Below, piece by piece: positions 35,030-45,720 of a stretch of 64,000 nucleotides of DNA (positions are counted from its first letter, which is position 1; each line of letters opens with the position of its first letter). The position numbers were made by a program, and so were the translations under genes. The DNA is from Paguma larvata (taxonomy: Eukaryota > Chordata > Mammalia > Carnivora > Viverridae), in contig CM057836.1 in NCBI GenBank assembly GCA_030068075.1, forward strand, positions 66,253,788 through 66,317,787, written 5' to 3'. The notes beneath the pieces were generated by a model, which was given only the letters and a program-made list of their open reading frames with translations, was not told where the DNA came from and ran no database searches.

Positions 35030-35380
35030 ATCTTCAGTTCCTTCTCTTTAAGAAGGTCCTTGCCCTCTATCCTGGTGATTTTACACTAATCCTTTGAAAC
35101 CTGGCTCAAATGTCATAGAGAATGAATACGGATTTCTTCTCTGTGGCCATAGCCCTTTTCACACACACTGATCACAGGACTACTGCAGTCAGTGCATGGG
35201 AGAGTGATGACTTGTACGTGTACCTACCTAAGCGCTCAGTACTCCCAACTCCCCCCTGACCCCACTCAAGACTGCGAGATGCTTAAGGTTAATGAACACT
35301 TTTTTTTTTTTTTTTACTTTATTCATTCTCAGAGCCTCAACATTTAGCCAGGGGGTTGATACACAAAGGTGAATGGTACT
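35030..35380 (+). repeat. L2 LINE 3'-region relic, sense
   Basis: 'gaaacctggctcaaatgtca' near 35095 fits the L2 'aagacccagctcaaatgccac' block, followed by a degraded 'ggatttcttctctgtgg'. The end near 35325-35370 fits the L2 3' part, interrupted by a T-run at 35300-35316. Confidence 0.6.
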
Positions 35381-35476
35381 TTTGCACATAGATATCACAA
35401 TTCATACTGCCCTCAAGTATTATATCATGGGATGCAAGTTGATATCCCAACAGGAGCATGGACTGGAACTATTCTG

Positions 35477-35640
35477 ATTCATACATGGATGTACTGATAC
35501 ATGGATATACTGGTTATGCAAGTATTTACCTAGGACCAAAGGATGTACATCCATTCATACACGGATGTACTGATACATGGATGTACATACATACATAGAT
35601 ATCCTGATTATGCAAGTATTTACATAGGACCAAAGGATGA
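35477..35640. repeat. two-copy tandem repeat (76 and 88 bp units)
   Basis: Unit 1 is 35477-35552 and unit 2 is 35553-35640. Both run attcatac-a/c-tggatgtact, gatacatgg, then tggttatgcaagtattta or its near copy, and aggaccaaaggatg. Unit 2 has an extra 12-bp tacatacatac-type expansion. Confidence 0.9.
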
Positions 35641-35849
35641 AAGAAAAAGACAAGTTTAAGGGAAGAGAGGTGACGAGCTGTCTCCTTTGGAGTTTTGTGT
35701 GAGAACTGAGAATTTCTTCAGATTGGCAAAAAACAGGAATGGTAAGATTTCACAATCGAGGAAATGAGAGAATATATTCAGAAGTGTAACCTGATACACC
35801 AACATGAACAAAGGACCTTCAGAGAAGGTATGAGTTCAGGTTTTCCTGA

Positions 35850-36125
35850 TCAAAGTTTCTGAAGCAGAGATGCCCCTGTTCTTTAATAGAAAGGAGTGAT
35901 CTTGAATGTAGAAGGCCACTTGGGGAGGAAACATCGGGAGAGGTTGTACCTAGAACTGGGGACTCCGAAGTTTTGGAAGAAACTGCTGGAACTCCAGGTG
36001 ATGATGAACTATGCATGGACCATGTTGTTAACAGTCTCACAGACCAAACCAGCAAGAACAATGTATCCAAAGTCATGACTGTGGCACATCTCTTTCATCA
36101 TTACCCAGTGAGCCAGTGTGTTGTG
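35850..36125 (+). other. 92-codon uninterrupted reading frame without start codon, nature unknown
   Basis: Between an in-frame TGA at 35847-35849 and a TAA at 36126-36128 the plus strand is open for 92 codons. The translation is acidic in its middle ('GDSEVLEETAGTPGDDEL') and has no homopolymer or repeat character. I recognise no family. The 3' end runs into a MIR. A frame of this length can occur by chance in 64 kb, so this is only a candidate pseudo-exon or retrocopy remnant. Confidence 0.25.
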
Positions 36126-36300
36126 TAAAGAGAAACTCTGTCTGCAGGCAGACATCTCACCCATTAGCTGTATGACCTGCAGAAGTCAGTAACCTTTGCT
36201 GGGTCGCAGTTGATTTATTTGTAATATGATAATAATGGCATTTTATCTGCCTGAAGGGAAATGATTGCACTGAATGATCTATCAAGCTCTTCAGCTACCA
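36108..36300 (+). repeat. MIR SINE relic
   Basis: 'ccagtgtgttgtgtaaagag', 'attagctgtatgacctgcag', 'aagtcagtaacctttgctg', 'tttatttgtaatatgataat' and 'gaaatgattgcactgaatga' follow the MIR consensus in order. Confidence 0.75.
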
Positions 36301-36643
36301 TAAAACCCATTACATCTCCCTGGAAATTTGACATTGTGTCACTGGATTTTCTTAAGAGTCTACTGTTTAAATTATCTCATTATCAAGGTTCATGATAGAG
36401 AGGTGTCACATAGTTCAAATAATCATGTGACCCACCCTCGGCGATCTAAGAATGACCACCTTGGAAAGGACTTTATGTTGCTAGTATTAAAAACCTACAT
36501 TCAGCCAGAGGAGCTTTATATTTTAACAAGAGGGTTGAATGTTAAAAGTTGTCTTGTCCTGAAGATTTGAAATGTATAGGGCTGGAATGATATCTGAATA
36601 TTACGTAGTAGTAGGAATGTCACATGAATGTGATCTTCTTTTC

Positions 36644-36716
36644 ACTTGAAGAGATTTTTGACACTTTGGAGCTCATCAAAGATATGTCTAGCTTCCTGAA
36701 GAATTAGAAGTTCTAG
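36644..36716 (+). repeat. direct duplication, copy A (73 bp)
   Basis: It shares 'cactttggagctcatcaaag' and 'gaagaattagaagttctag' with copy B at 37220-37291. The two copies differ at only a few positions. Flanking sequences are unrelated. Confidence 0.88.
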
Positions 36717-37219
36717 AAGTTTAAGGAAGAGTGTTACTTAAAAACATTATTTATAATTTTTCAACAAAAAATTCCTTTTAATCAGATAGTCTTTCCATTT
36801 ACACTCCTCTCAATTACTGTATAAACACAGCCACACTGTCTAAAAAATCTGTATTTCTAATAAGATAATTTATGTATTTGTTGTAAGAAAAATATACATG
36901 AAGAGAAGCCAATTTGAATCAAGTTATTTTGAAATTTTGAGAAAAATTCAAACAATAAAGAAAATAAGAGCATATAAAAAAATAAAGTTATTCTTTACTT
37001 TCCTTTTCTCTTAAGTTCCACTCTCCATAGGTAACGGCTTTCAATTCTTTCAGTTTTAGATTTTCTCATTAACATACATAAGTGTCTATTTCTTAATGTG
37101 TTCCGATGTGTATTCATTCTTTGCCATGGAAGATGAGGAATCGACACTAAATTCCTAACTTTCCTTCTCTTCCCTCTACATCCTCATTTTAAAAGCTGTA
37201 TAAATGTAATTGTCCTTTA

Positions 37220-37291
37220 ACTTGAAGAGATCTTGGCACTTTGGAGCTCATCAAAGATACATGTAGCTTTCCGAAGAATTAGAAGTTCTAG
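37220..37291 (+). repeat. direct duplication, copy B (72 bp)
   Basis: Partner of copy A, same orientation, about 500 bp downstream. It starts with 'acttgaagagatcttgg' and ends with 'gaagaattagaagttctag'. The origin is unknown. Confidence 0.88.
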
Positions 37292-37536
37292 TCCTTAGTC
37301 TTGAGGTGGGTTCACTTATAACTACAATACGTATATTAAATCAACCTTGCAATATGCAAAGTAGCTCTCTTCTACATAAGATGAAGAAGGAGCATACCTC
37401 ATTTTCCTTCTGTCTTCTCCCCCATTCCATTAATTTTACATCATCAATGTATATAGCATTGTTATTTCAACCGGAAATCATAACTATATTTTCCGTGCTT
37501 GGTTTTTAAGTTGATTATAAAAATTAAAAACTAGTG

Positions 37537-37790
37537 AAATAATGTAGTTGGTAAAAGCACAGGTCCTGGAACTGTATCCCTTGGCTTCCAAGTCTTCTGC
37601 TTTCTGTCTGGACTTTATAATTTTGGGTCCATTATTTAACATCTTTGTGCCTTATTTTCCTCATTTGTAAAATGCTCACAAAATGGTATCTACCTATTAG
37701 TGATATGATGAGCCTCAAATGAGTACTTGTTGAGTCCTGAGAAAGAATAGTGCATGGAACATTGTAAGTGTCCACTATTTCTAATGTTTC
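37537..37790 (+). repeat. MIR SINE relic, nearly full length
   Basis: 'atgtagttggtaaaagcaca', 'ggtcctggaactgtatccct', 'catctttgtgccttattttc', 'ctcatttgtaaaatgctcac', 'gatgagcctcaaatgagtac' and 'tgcatggaacattgtaagtg' give the MIR head, core and 3' end in sense orientation. Confidence 0.88.
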
Positions 37791-38399
37791 TTGGAGAGCC
37801 CCATACTATGAATGAACTCATTTTACTAAACCTGTGCTATTCAAACAAAAATGTCCTAAGAATTTAAGTGAAATCATTTTTCATCTTGTTGGTTAGTAAA
37901 AGAAAGAAATGCCTTCATCACATTGTTAATCTCTTTCAGGAACTTATTTATTACATAATCAAAATAGGGTTTGAAAATATAGCAACAACTTAAGAGGCTT
38001 TCTTCTTGTAAGTTATTAAATATGATTTGATATCTGTCTTAAGGCCATTGCGGAGCCAAATGTGATTCTCTGTTTTGGCCTCAAAGACCAGCTCAACATG
38101 GCAATCCCAAGTAGAACTGGTCGATGTTTTTTCTATAGTGCATTTGCCATCTCTCATTATTCTGGTTTAATGCATCACATTGGCTTGTTGTGACCCTGAC
38201 TTCTCAAGAGTTTTCTTCCTTTGGGAAAAACTTCTGGGAGAATAAGTGAGGTGGCTTTTTGAAACTGATATTGGTGGTTCAACTTTTATTATCTATGCAC
38301 TACCCCTCTCGTACTTAATTCAAGGCCAAGGCATGACCTACTTCTCTGAAAAGAGCAGTGAAAAAACCCTATTTAGAGGCATCATTTGTGCATAAGCAT
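37791..38399. other. unassigned sequence
   Basis: Nothing recognised. Confidence 0.5.
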
Positions 38400-38739
38400 T
38401 TATGTTTGGGGATCAGTAAACAGTTCAGCATGTTGGCAATTAAGGGAGTGTCTGAGGGAGTAATGAAACATGAGGCTGGATAGGTAGATGGGCAGGGGGA
38501 GATGATCAAGAATGTAGAACACTTTGCCAATGAATTTTAAATTTATTCTGTGCTATCTGGAGGAAACAATGGAAAGAATTTTAGTAGAAGAGTGTCATGA
38601 TCAGATTTGTGTCTTCAAAAAAATATTTTGTGCAAAGTTGTGAGATAATTACAACAAGACACTGCACACAGAGAGAACTGATTGTAGGCTATTACCTTCA
38701 AATTTTTGAAAGTGGAAACTTAACATCAAAGAATTTTTT

Positions 38740-38925
38740 TAAATGTTTTATTTACTTTTGAGACAGAGACAGAGCATGAATGGGGGAGGGGCAGAGAGAG
38801 AGAGGGAGACATAGAATCCAAAGTAGGCTCCAGGCTTTGAGTCGTCAGTCCAGAGCCTGATGCGGGGCTTGAACTCACGAACCATGAGATCATGACCTGA
38901 GACAACTGAGCCACCTATGTCCCCC
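38740..38925 (-). mobile_element. felid tRNA-derived SINE, first of a same-site pair
   Basis: A minus-strand copy: 'aaatgttttatttacttttg', 'gggggaggggcagagagag', 'atccaaagtaggctccagg', 'gcggggcttgaactcacgaa', and a head complement that has lost part of the A-box region. The target-like sequence on its left (38722-38739) recurs on its right (38926-38943). Confidence 0.93.
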
Positions 38926-38943
38926 AACACCAAATAATTTTTT

Positions 38944-39138
38944 AAAAGTTGATTTATTTATTTTGAGAGAGAGAGAAAGTGCTAGCTGGGGAGGGGCGGA
39001 GAGAGAGGGAGAGAGAAAATCCCCAGCAGACTCGACATTCAGCATGGATCCTGACATGGGGCTTGATCCCACGACCCTGGGATCATGACCTGAGCTGATA
39101 TCAAGAGTCGGATGCCTAACCAACTGAGCTACCCAGAA
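38944..39138 (-). mobile_element. felid tRNA-derived SINE, second of a same-site pair
   Basis: A minus-strand copy: 'tgatttatttattttgagag', 'gctggggaggggcggagag', 'ggggcttgatcccacgac' and 'caactgagctacccagaagc'. Its body differs from the first copy, so it is not a simple duplication of it. It is flanked by 38926-38943 and by the similar 39139-39156. Confidence 0.93.
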
Positions 39139-39985
39139 GCACCAAAACAATTTTTAATAGTGAGGATGGGATATACTATTCAATTAGGTGTGACAGATTT
39201 TTACAAAAGAGGAACTGAAGATAAGGTTATAATGTGAGCATAATAGCAGGCTTGAGGAAAGAAGATAAAGAATGTTGGTGTTTGTATGTGAGATATCCAG
39301 ACAGAGATGGATAGTTGGCAGTAGGAAACAAGGATTGGAGATCAACAGAGGGGAGGCCTGGAGACAATGATGTAAGACCCATCCATATGGAGGCTGTAAC
39401 CTGTGATACTGGATAAGCTCTTTGCAGAGAGACTCTATTGCATAAGGGGAGCTCTGAGGACAGGAAAATCCCATGGACCACAGATATTAAACAGATGATT
39501 GGAGGAAGAGGAATCAGTGGTAGGGGAAGCATTTTGTTTATCTCTTATGCCCAGTGTCTAGCATGGTCTCTCAATATAAATGCTTATTGGGGAACTCTAT
39601 GAGACTAAAAAGAGAAATTAGGAATGAAGAAATGAAATCAAGAGTGCTAGTCACCTGGAAAGCAAAAGCAGACAGAAATGCAAGCAAGAAGGAAACGTTA
39701 AGCAAGATGAAAAGTATCCTTTGGATTTGTACTTTGGCCATTTTCTCTACCTTGACAAGAGTTTGTGTTTTAGTGAGATGGTAGAGCCAGACCATGTTGC
39801 AATGAGCTGAAGGGTTCATTCTAGATGAGGAGAATGAAGAAGTTAGCTGTGAAGGGAAGAAGATAGTATTTATACTAGAGAAAGTAAAAATATTTACCTT
39901 TAATAAGCATTTATATTTGATAATTTTGTGGGTGATGGAGAGACCTGAGAAAGAAAGAAAAGACTATAGAATGGAGAGCAGAGGG

Positions 39986-40127
39986 AATGACCTGTCACTT
40001 GATACTGAAATTCATTGCCTGGTGTTGGTTACGTGTGTGTGTGTGTTTTAGTGTAAGAAGACCATCAGTTATTAAGAGGCAAGGTCTAACCACATACTTC
40101 TATTCTTCCTTAGCCTATTTAATACAT

Positions 40128-40164
<37 letters not shown>

Positions 40165-43100
40165 TTATTATCGCTTGAGTTATAGCCATTTAACATAACT
40201 GTATAAGGAAATATTTGGAGGAAATATTTTGGATAATTCCTTAATTATTTGTTTTTAAAACAGACTCCATGTTAAAATAGTACCACAGATCTCTTAGCGT
40301 CAGCCAAAGCCTGGAGGCCTCTTGCTATGTAAGTTGGTATGTTGTGCACTTGAATTGGCCCATTTAGTTTTGATATTTGAATAATGTCATCTCTCTTTAA
40401 ATGGGAGAATTGGCTACATTTTTGGTAGGATTAGGGAGTTGCTAACTCTACACCTTGGCTTGGGAAATCAGGTTGTCTCTTCAGAAAGATAAAGAAAAGT
40501 ATGACATTATCCTGATTTCTCTCCACTTAACCAGTTCAAAGCCTTTTTTTTTTTTTCTCCCAGAGGCCAAGGACTTTCCTGAAGCTCCAGGCCCACATAG
40601 ACTCTCATGGTTGATTGGCTTTTCAATCTCCTGCATATCTTTGCACAGCCATTTCTCTGCTTATATTTATGGCAAAGGGGAGAAATGTTTTACAGTTAAG
40701 CCTTGAACTTGATGATACCAGTAGATGTCACTCTGGACAGCAGGATAGAGTATCCCTATTCTTAGCTCTGGTTCAGAATGGGCTGTGATATTCCTGCTCC
40801 CAACCACTTTCGAACATCTCAGCACTGACACATCTGAATTATGACATTCTCTGCATTGCCAGTTTTACTTCTATGTTGTGAAATAAGAGGGCTGGGAGAA
40901 CTGCCATTTCATCTCGTTCTCATTCAGCTGGAATGCCAAATGCTTACACAGTTACACCAATCAAGTAGGCAAGAAAAAAATGGTGCAGGGAAGAAAGGAG
41001 GAAATACATATTTTAAAGCAGCATATCGGAATTCAGTGTTCAGGCACATTAAATTATGCTGAGACTTAAAGCAGGGGAGAGGCAATAAATACTTTACGTA
41101 ATATACATGGCTGGATCCAGACTAAGCAGACCTTATCCTATATATATAATATCACTTTACAGTATTTCCCCAAATCAGTGATTCTCAACCGAGGCCCCAA
41201 ATTCGGGAAAAGAGGAATCTTCCTAAAATTCTAAGAAGTCCATAAAATTAATAAATAAACTTGCCTCAAATTGATCCTTTTCTTCCATACTCCATTCCAT
41301 CTCCACAAACCTTTGGAGTCCACTTTAATACATAACAAGATCAATGGGCAAAGAGCAAACAGGAAATGTTGAGAAAAGGATGAGTCTGGTTGGATAGATT
41401 TTTATTTTGTAAGTTTGTGGTTGTCATTCTGTACATAATTTCATTTCATGATATTTTCTTTTAAAAATGTTTCCATTCTGGGGATTTTATACATGTATAT
41501 GTGATGGTATGTATCAATTAATGACATTCCGTCATCTGAACAAGAGTGAGGACTGTGCCCTGCATGAACCACACCCTCCACAATTAGTCTTGCATACTCC
41601 TTTAACCCTGTGTGAGCCTTGGCCACATCTAGGTCACAGTTCCTGGTGGAGATTTAATCCTTGACTCAAAATTCCCTTCCACCTTCCTTACCAAATGTAT
41701 ATAATCCAACCAACACATAGGACCCCTCTCCAGTTCCCCCCTTCACTGTAATGAAATGAAGCAATAGGAATTATTAAGAAATGGAGTAACAAGATGGTAC
41801 ATGCAGGAATAAAAGACTTTTCCTTGGGAGGTAAACATGTGACAGAGTTAGGGGCCAGAGTTAATGGCTCTGGAGCTCCTGGGAGGAAAACTCACTTCCA
41901 GCAGGTATAACAGGCCACATTTGTTGAGGAGGTAGAACAGACATTCAACTACTTGAAGGCTTAGAAGTATGTGGCCAGCCAATAAATTGGAGATATGTCC
42001 TCTAGGAAGAGAAGACCTAAAGAAAAACAGAGGTGGGCAAGGTTCAAAGGGAAATAGGTGATAGTGAAGTCCAATTATCCAGGACCCAGGGCTCATGACT
42101 CAGTGTTATTGGGGACAAGGCTAATATGACTTCCTATTGACTACTTCTCTCTGCTGAGACTGAAGACCAAAGGAATCATAATAAATATTTTTCTAAGCAC
42201 ATGTGACTTTCTTCCTTCTCTATGTCAGCTGTGGGTCCCTCCATCAATCCCATCTTCCATGTTCTTTATGTTACCTTCTTGAATGTGAATCAACAAGAAG
42301 ATGCATGTTTAATGATAATAAAAAACAAAAGATAATATTTGGCTTTTCTCTGCATCTTGTTAAAGTTTGAGAGACTTTGACTGCCACTGATCTTATGGTG
42401 TTGTATTAGCTCAAAATTTGTTATAAAAACAGGTATATAGAACTCAAAAGGAAAGAACTCTTATAGATACAATCTTACGGAGAAGGGAAAAGAGACACAG
42501 ATAATGCTGCTTTAATTAAGGTTTTCTTAGTGTCTCCATTATAATTTCCTTCTTCAGAGGTTACAAAGGTGTTAAATCTGTGACATTGCATTGAATAAGG
42601 GAATACCTTTAAATGCTGGGAACAAATTTCTCCCTAATACCTATATTCTCAAGATGTTACTTTAATACTGTTCCTTTTTTTTTCCCAGAGTCTAACGACA
42701 CATTTCTGTTTTCCCCTATAACGATGACCTCAGTGTTCTACAAAATGAGAATAGGTGTTCTTCCACGGTGTTTCTTTTAAAATTAATATTTAATCCTCAG
42801 AAATTAATACATTTACTTGAGAAATATCCTACAGACTAATCTAAAATTTAGATCTGCAGAGAAAGAAAAGGATGACTTTCATTACGTGAAAAATTTCAAT
42901 CTAAACCTCCGTCCTGTCTGTTGACTATCCAGTTATATAATGTAGTGAAGTACTGGATTTTCTTATGAGTTATTAAATCCTTATTAATCAAAACATGTTA
43001 GTAGAAATCAGAGGATTAATTTTTTGCTTTGAAAATTAAGGAAAGAGCATACAGAAGAGAAAAAGATATTAAATAGCATGATATTTCATTCTGTTCAGGA

Positions 43101-44269
43101 TTAATGAGCATCCTGATCATCTTATTCGAGTTTCTGACCTTTATCATATTATCAAAATTCGTTATGTGCACAAAATTCTGTGGAGACTTCAGATCCATTT
43201 GTTATGGATCTAGCGGACGTGAGAAAATTGCTTGTCTTCAGAAACTTCGTTATAAGGATTCTGTGATGTTATTTAAATTAGGGCCTGTAGGTACTATCTT
43301 TTAGTATTGAGTTGTACAGCATTTACTTGTTTGTAATACAGAGTTGCAAAATAATTTAACTTCCAGTATTAGAAAAGATATAGTCACCCTTTTTATAGAG
43401 GTTATTTTATAGAAATAGTCTTTTCTTTTAGAATCAGAGCACTTTACACTTCTTATAATGAATGACAAGTGCTGTCCATTATGTGAGAACAAAGACCATG
43501 ATTTTTCCACCTTCCTATCAACAACACATTAAAATAAATTGAACTTAGAATTGATAAATGTTTGTGAAGGAAATGTCGTGATCCAATTGACTGTCAAGTA
43601 TTTAAAATCCCAATGGCTAAACATAAAATTATATTTTGATCAAATGAAACCAGAATCACGCTGCGGCATCCTCTGTTTTTTAACTTAACCCTTTTGGTTG
43701 AAATTTTTATCTTTAAAAATTGAAACCAGCGCGTGTAAGATTGCAGACAATTTTAATTTCCATTCCTTTACGTGTCAGTGTATCCCTTTCCTCCCCTTCT
43801 ATATCCTTTCTGCAAAAGTAGCACATGAGTACAAACTTTACTATTGTGCCTCAGATTCTTTTTTTTTCTTTCTGTACTTCTGATTCTAATCTGAAATAGT
43901 TTTCTAAGATCCAAGCGTAAATGCATATTAAAATTCCAACTTTACAGTATAGATGTAGGGAGGGTAAAAATCACCTATCAGTTATCTCAACTAGATCTAA
44001 ATTAGATCCAATATTGTCAATGATTTTCTTCATGCAAGGTTTTAGATTGGGAACTTCTTGTCATGACGACCCAAAAGCAGATTTTCAGTCTTTCCTGACA
44101 GAGATAAGTTTCTTAGGTAATTTTCTCTGTAGGGCTTGGCTATATAAGCTATAGAGGCTCTGGCAGTTACAATTTGAACCCTGATAATACTCCTTGGTGG
44201 AGTCACATCTATCAAGAATATTAATATTTGCTCTGCTATTTTAGATGTACTTCTCAGGTACTCTCAGGA
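39986..44269. other. long unassigned unique stretch
   Basis: About 4.3 kb with no repeat or gene that I can name, apart from a short GT run (40034-40046) and an AT microsatellite. A 'gtgattctcaaccgaggccc' near 41178 resembles the end of a hAT MITE, but nothing after it follows. The 43080-43300 part is discussed as a possible conserved element. Confidence 0.4.
40131..40162. repeat. (AT)16 microsatellite
   Basis: Sixteen uninterrupted AT units. Confidence 0.98.
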
Positions 44270-44440
44270 TAATAATAATTCTAATATTCACTAATATTTG
44301 AGTGTGAGTGTTATTTATGTGCAAAGCATTGTTCTAATCTAATAGGTATTACATAATTATAGAAAACTAATGAGTTGATTAATTGTATCATTTCATTCTC
44401 TAGATGAGAAAACCAAGGTGTACATCATCTAGCCTTATTG
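44270..44440 (-). repeat. possible MIR relic, antisense
   Basis: 'gtgcaaagcattgttctaat' and 'cattctctagatgagaaaac' resemble the complement of the MIR core and 3' end. It is very diverged. Confidence 0.45.
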
Positions 44441-45229
44441 CTTCATGCTCTTTTAAAAAAGCATGTGTAGCAACTAATTACCCTGGCCAAGGCTAACTCA
44501 GGGCTTATGTGTCAGGAATTAGACAGATACCTTAATAGGATAGACAGATTTTAGCCTGAAAAAAATGGGGAAATTGCAGTATATTTTCTTAGAATGCTGA
44601 CCTAATAGTATGGATTCTTAATAATATCGATTTTGCTCTTTGCTCCAAGTTGTAAAATTAGTTTAGTGTTATTAAGTAGTCTAGTCATTAACGATAGGTT
44701 ATAAACTAAAATGTTCTGTTTAGTACTTATGTCTGCTCTTTTCATATTACTTTAATTTTAAATGAAATTTATTTCACGGATGTAGTTATTGTGCATATTT
44801 TTAAAACAATGCTGAATATGTCAAAATAACGAAAACTTCCATTTTGTTTTGGAAAAAACTAGATCTAGTTCGAGCTTTGACAAACACATAAACCGTATGT
44901 CAAACTATAGTCTTGACAGATATTTTTTTAAGTTAGCTTTATAAGACTTTGCACATTTAAAATGATGCTTTGGTTTTGATTAGCTGTTTGGCACCTGAAG
45001 TCGGTATAGAAACTTAAAGCTGTCTATGGTATGTACAACTCAGATGTTTCTCATTAAAAATTTTTGAAATTTAGAATCCATCTGATATAAGGAAAACTGA
45101 AGTAGGAATAAAATGAGAATTTGAGATTTCCTCTAAGATGGAGGTTGCATATGGCTAATTTCTGGGTTGACATTTGAATAAGCTCTCCTGATAATTCTTT
45201 GTGAAAGGAAATTTCTCCTCTTAAAATTT
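44441..45229. other. unassigned AT-rich sequence
   Basis: Nothing recognised. Confidence 0.5.
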
Positions 45230-45340
45230 TGGGAATGCAGTGTCCTGAGTTCTATTTCTGTGTCTGTCATGACTTTGGGCAAGTTACAATACCTGTGTTT
45301 CAGTTTTGTCAACCACAAAATGTAAAAGAGGAAAAACGTG
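45230..45340 (+). repeat. MIR core relic, sense
   Basis: 'gtgtctgtcatgactttggg', 'caagttacaatacctgtgtt' and 'tcagttttgtcaaccacaaa' follow the MIR core. Confidence 0.7.
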
Positions 45341-45454
45341 AGGTCCTTTCAACAATAAGTGTACAATTTTACACTATGCGCAGCCAAAAATGCCCCAAAT
45401 AACTTTTACCCAGTTTGAAGGGGAGCAAAGGAATCTAAAATGACAGTGATGAAA

Positions 45455-45720
45455 AAGTGGGTAACATTTATTAAGTGTAAGGTATGAACTAAGTAATATT
45501 GGTTGTGAGGGCCTAGTATGTATTTACTGAGCTATTCCTTCTACAATAATGAGGCTTTGTGAGCATCTCTATTTAAAATTTAGAAAGTCGAGACACTGAG
45601 ACATAGGGAAAATTGTGGAAGGTCTTAGAGTTTGTAATGAAGTGATGTAGTGGAGATCCCAATCCAGTGAGCAGGGTTCAAGAGGCCAGAGCCCAAGTGG
45701 TAACACTCCACCATCCTACA
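45455..45720 (-). repeat. MIR relic, antisense
   Basis: 'agtcgagacactgagacata', 'gaaaattgtggaaggtctta', 'gatcccaatccagtgagcag' and 'ggttcaagaggccagagccc' are the complement of the MIR core and tRNA-like head. The upstream 'taacatttattaagtgtaag' is the 3' end complement. Confidence 0.72.

Larger units (their letters stand above)
36301..37536. other. unassigned sequence carrying a separated direct duplication
   Basis: No known repeat family or gene was recognised. It contains two 72-73 bp similar segments, listed separately. Confidence 0.45.
38400..39985 (-). repeat. L2 LINE relic including part of the reverse transcriptase region, antisense
   Basis: It begins with 'aattttaaatttattctgtg', 'gtagaagagtgtcatgatca' and 'gatttgtgtctt', the complement of the L2 ORF2 C-terminal region. 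It resumes after two SINEs with 'gagatatccagacagagatg'. It then reaches 'ggatttgtactttggccatt', 'ttgacaagagtttgtgtttt' and 'gttagctgtgaagggaagaa', which is the RT-domain part. Frames are closed everywhere. The two SINEs occupy 38740-39138. Confidence 0.68.

Noticed and set aside
41178..41260. 'gtgattctcaaccgaggccc' as the start of a MER5-like hAT element
   Set aside because: Only the first 20 or so bases resemble the terminus. The rest does not follow the consensus and no second terminus was found.
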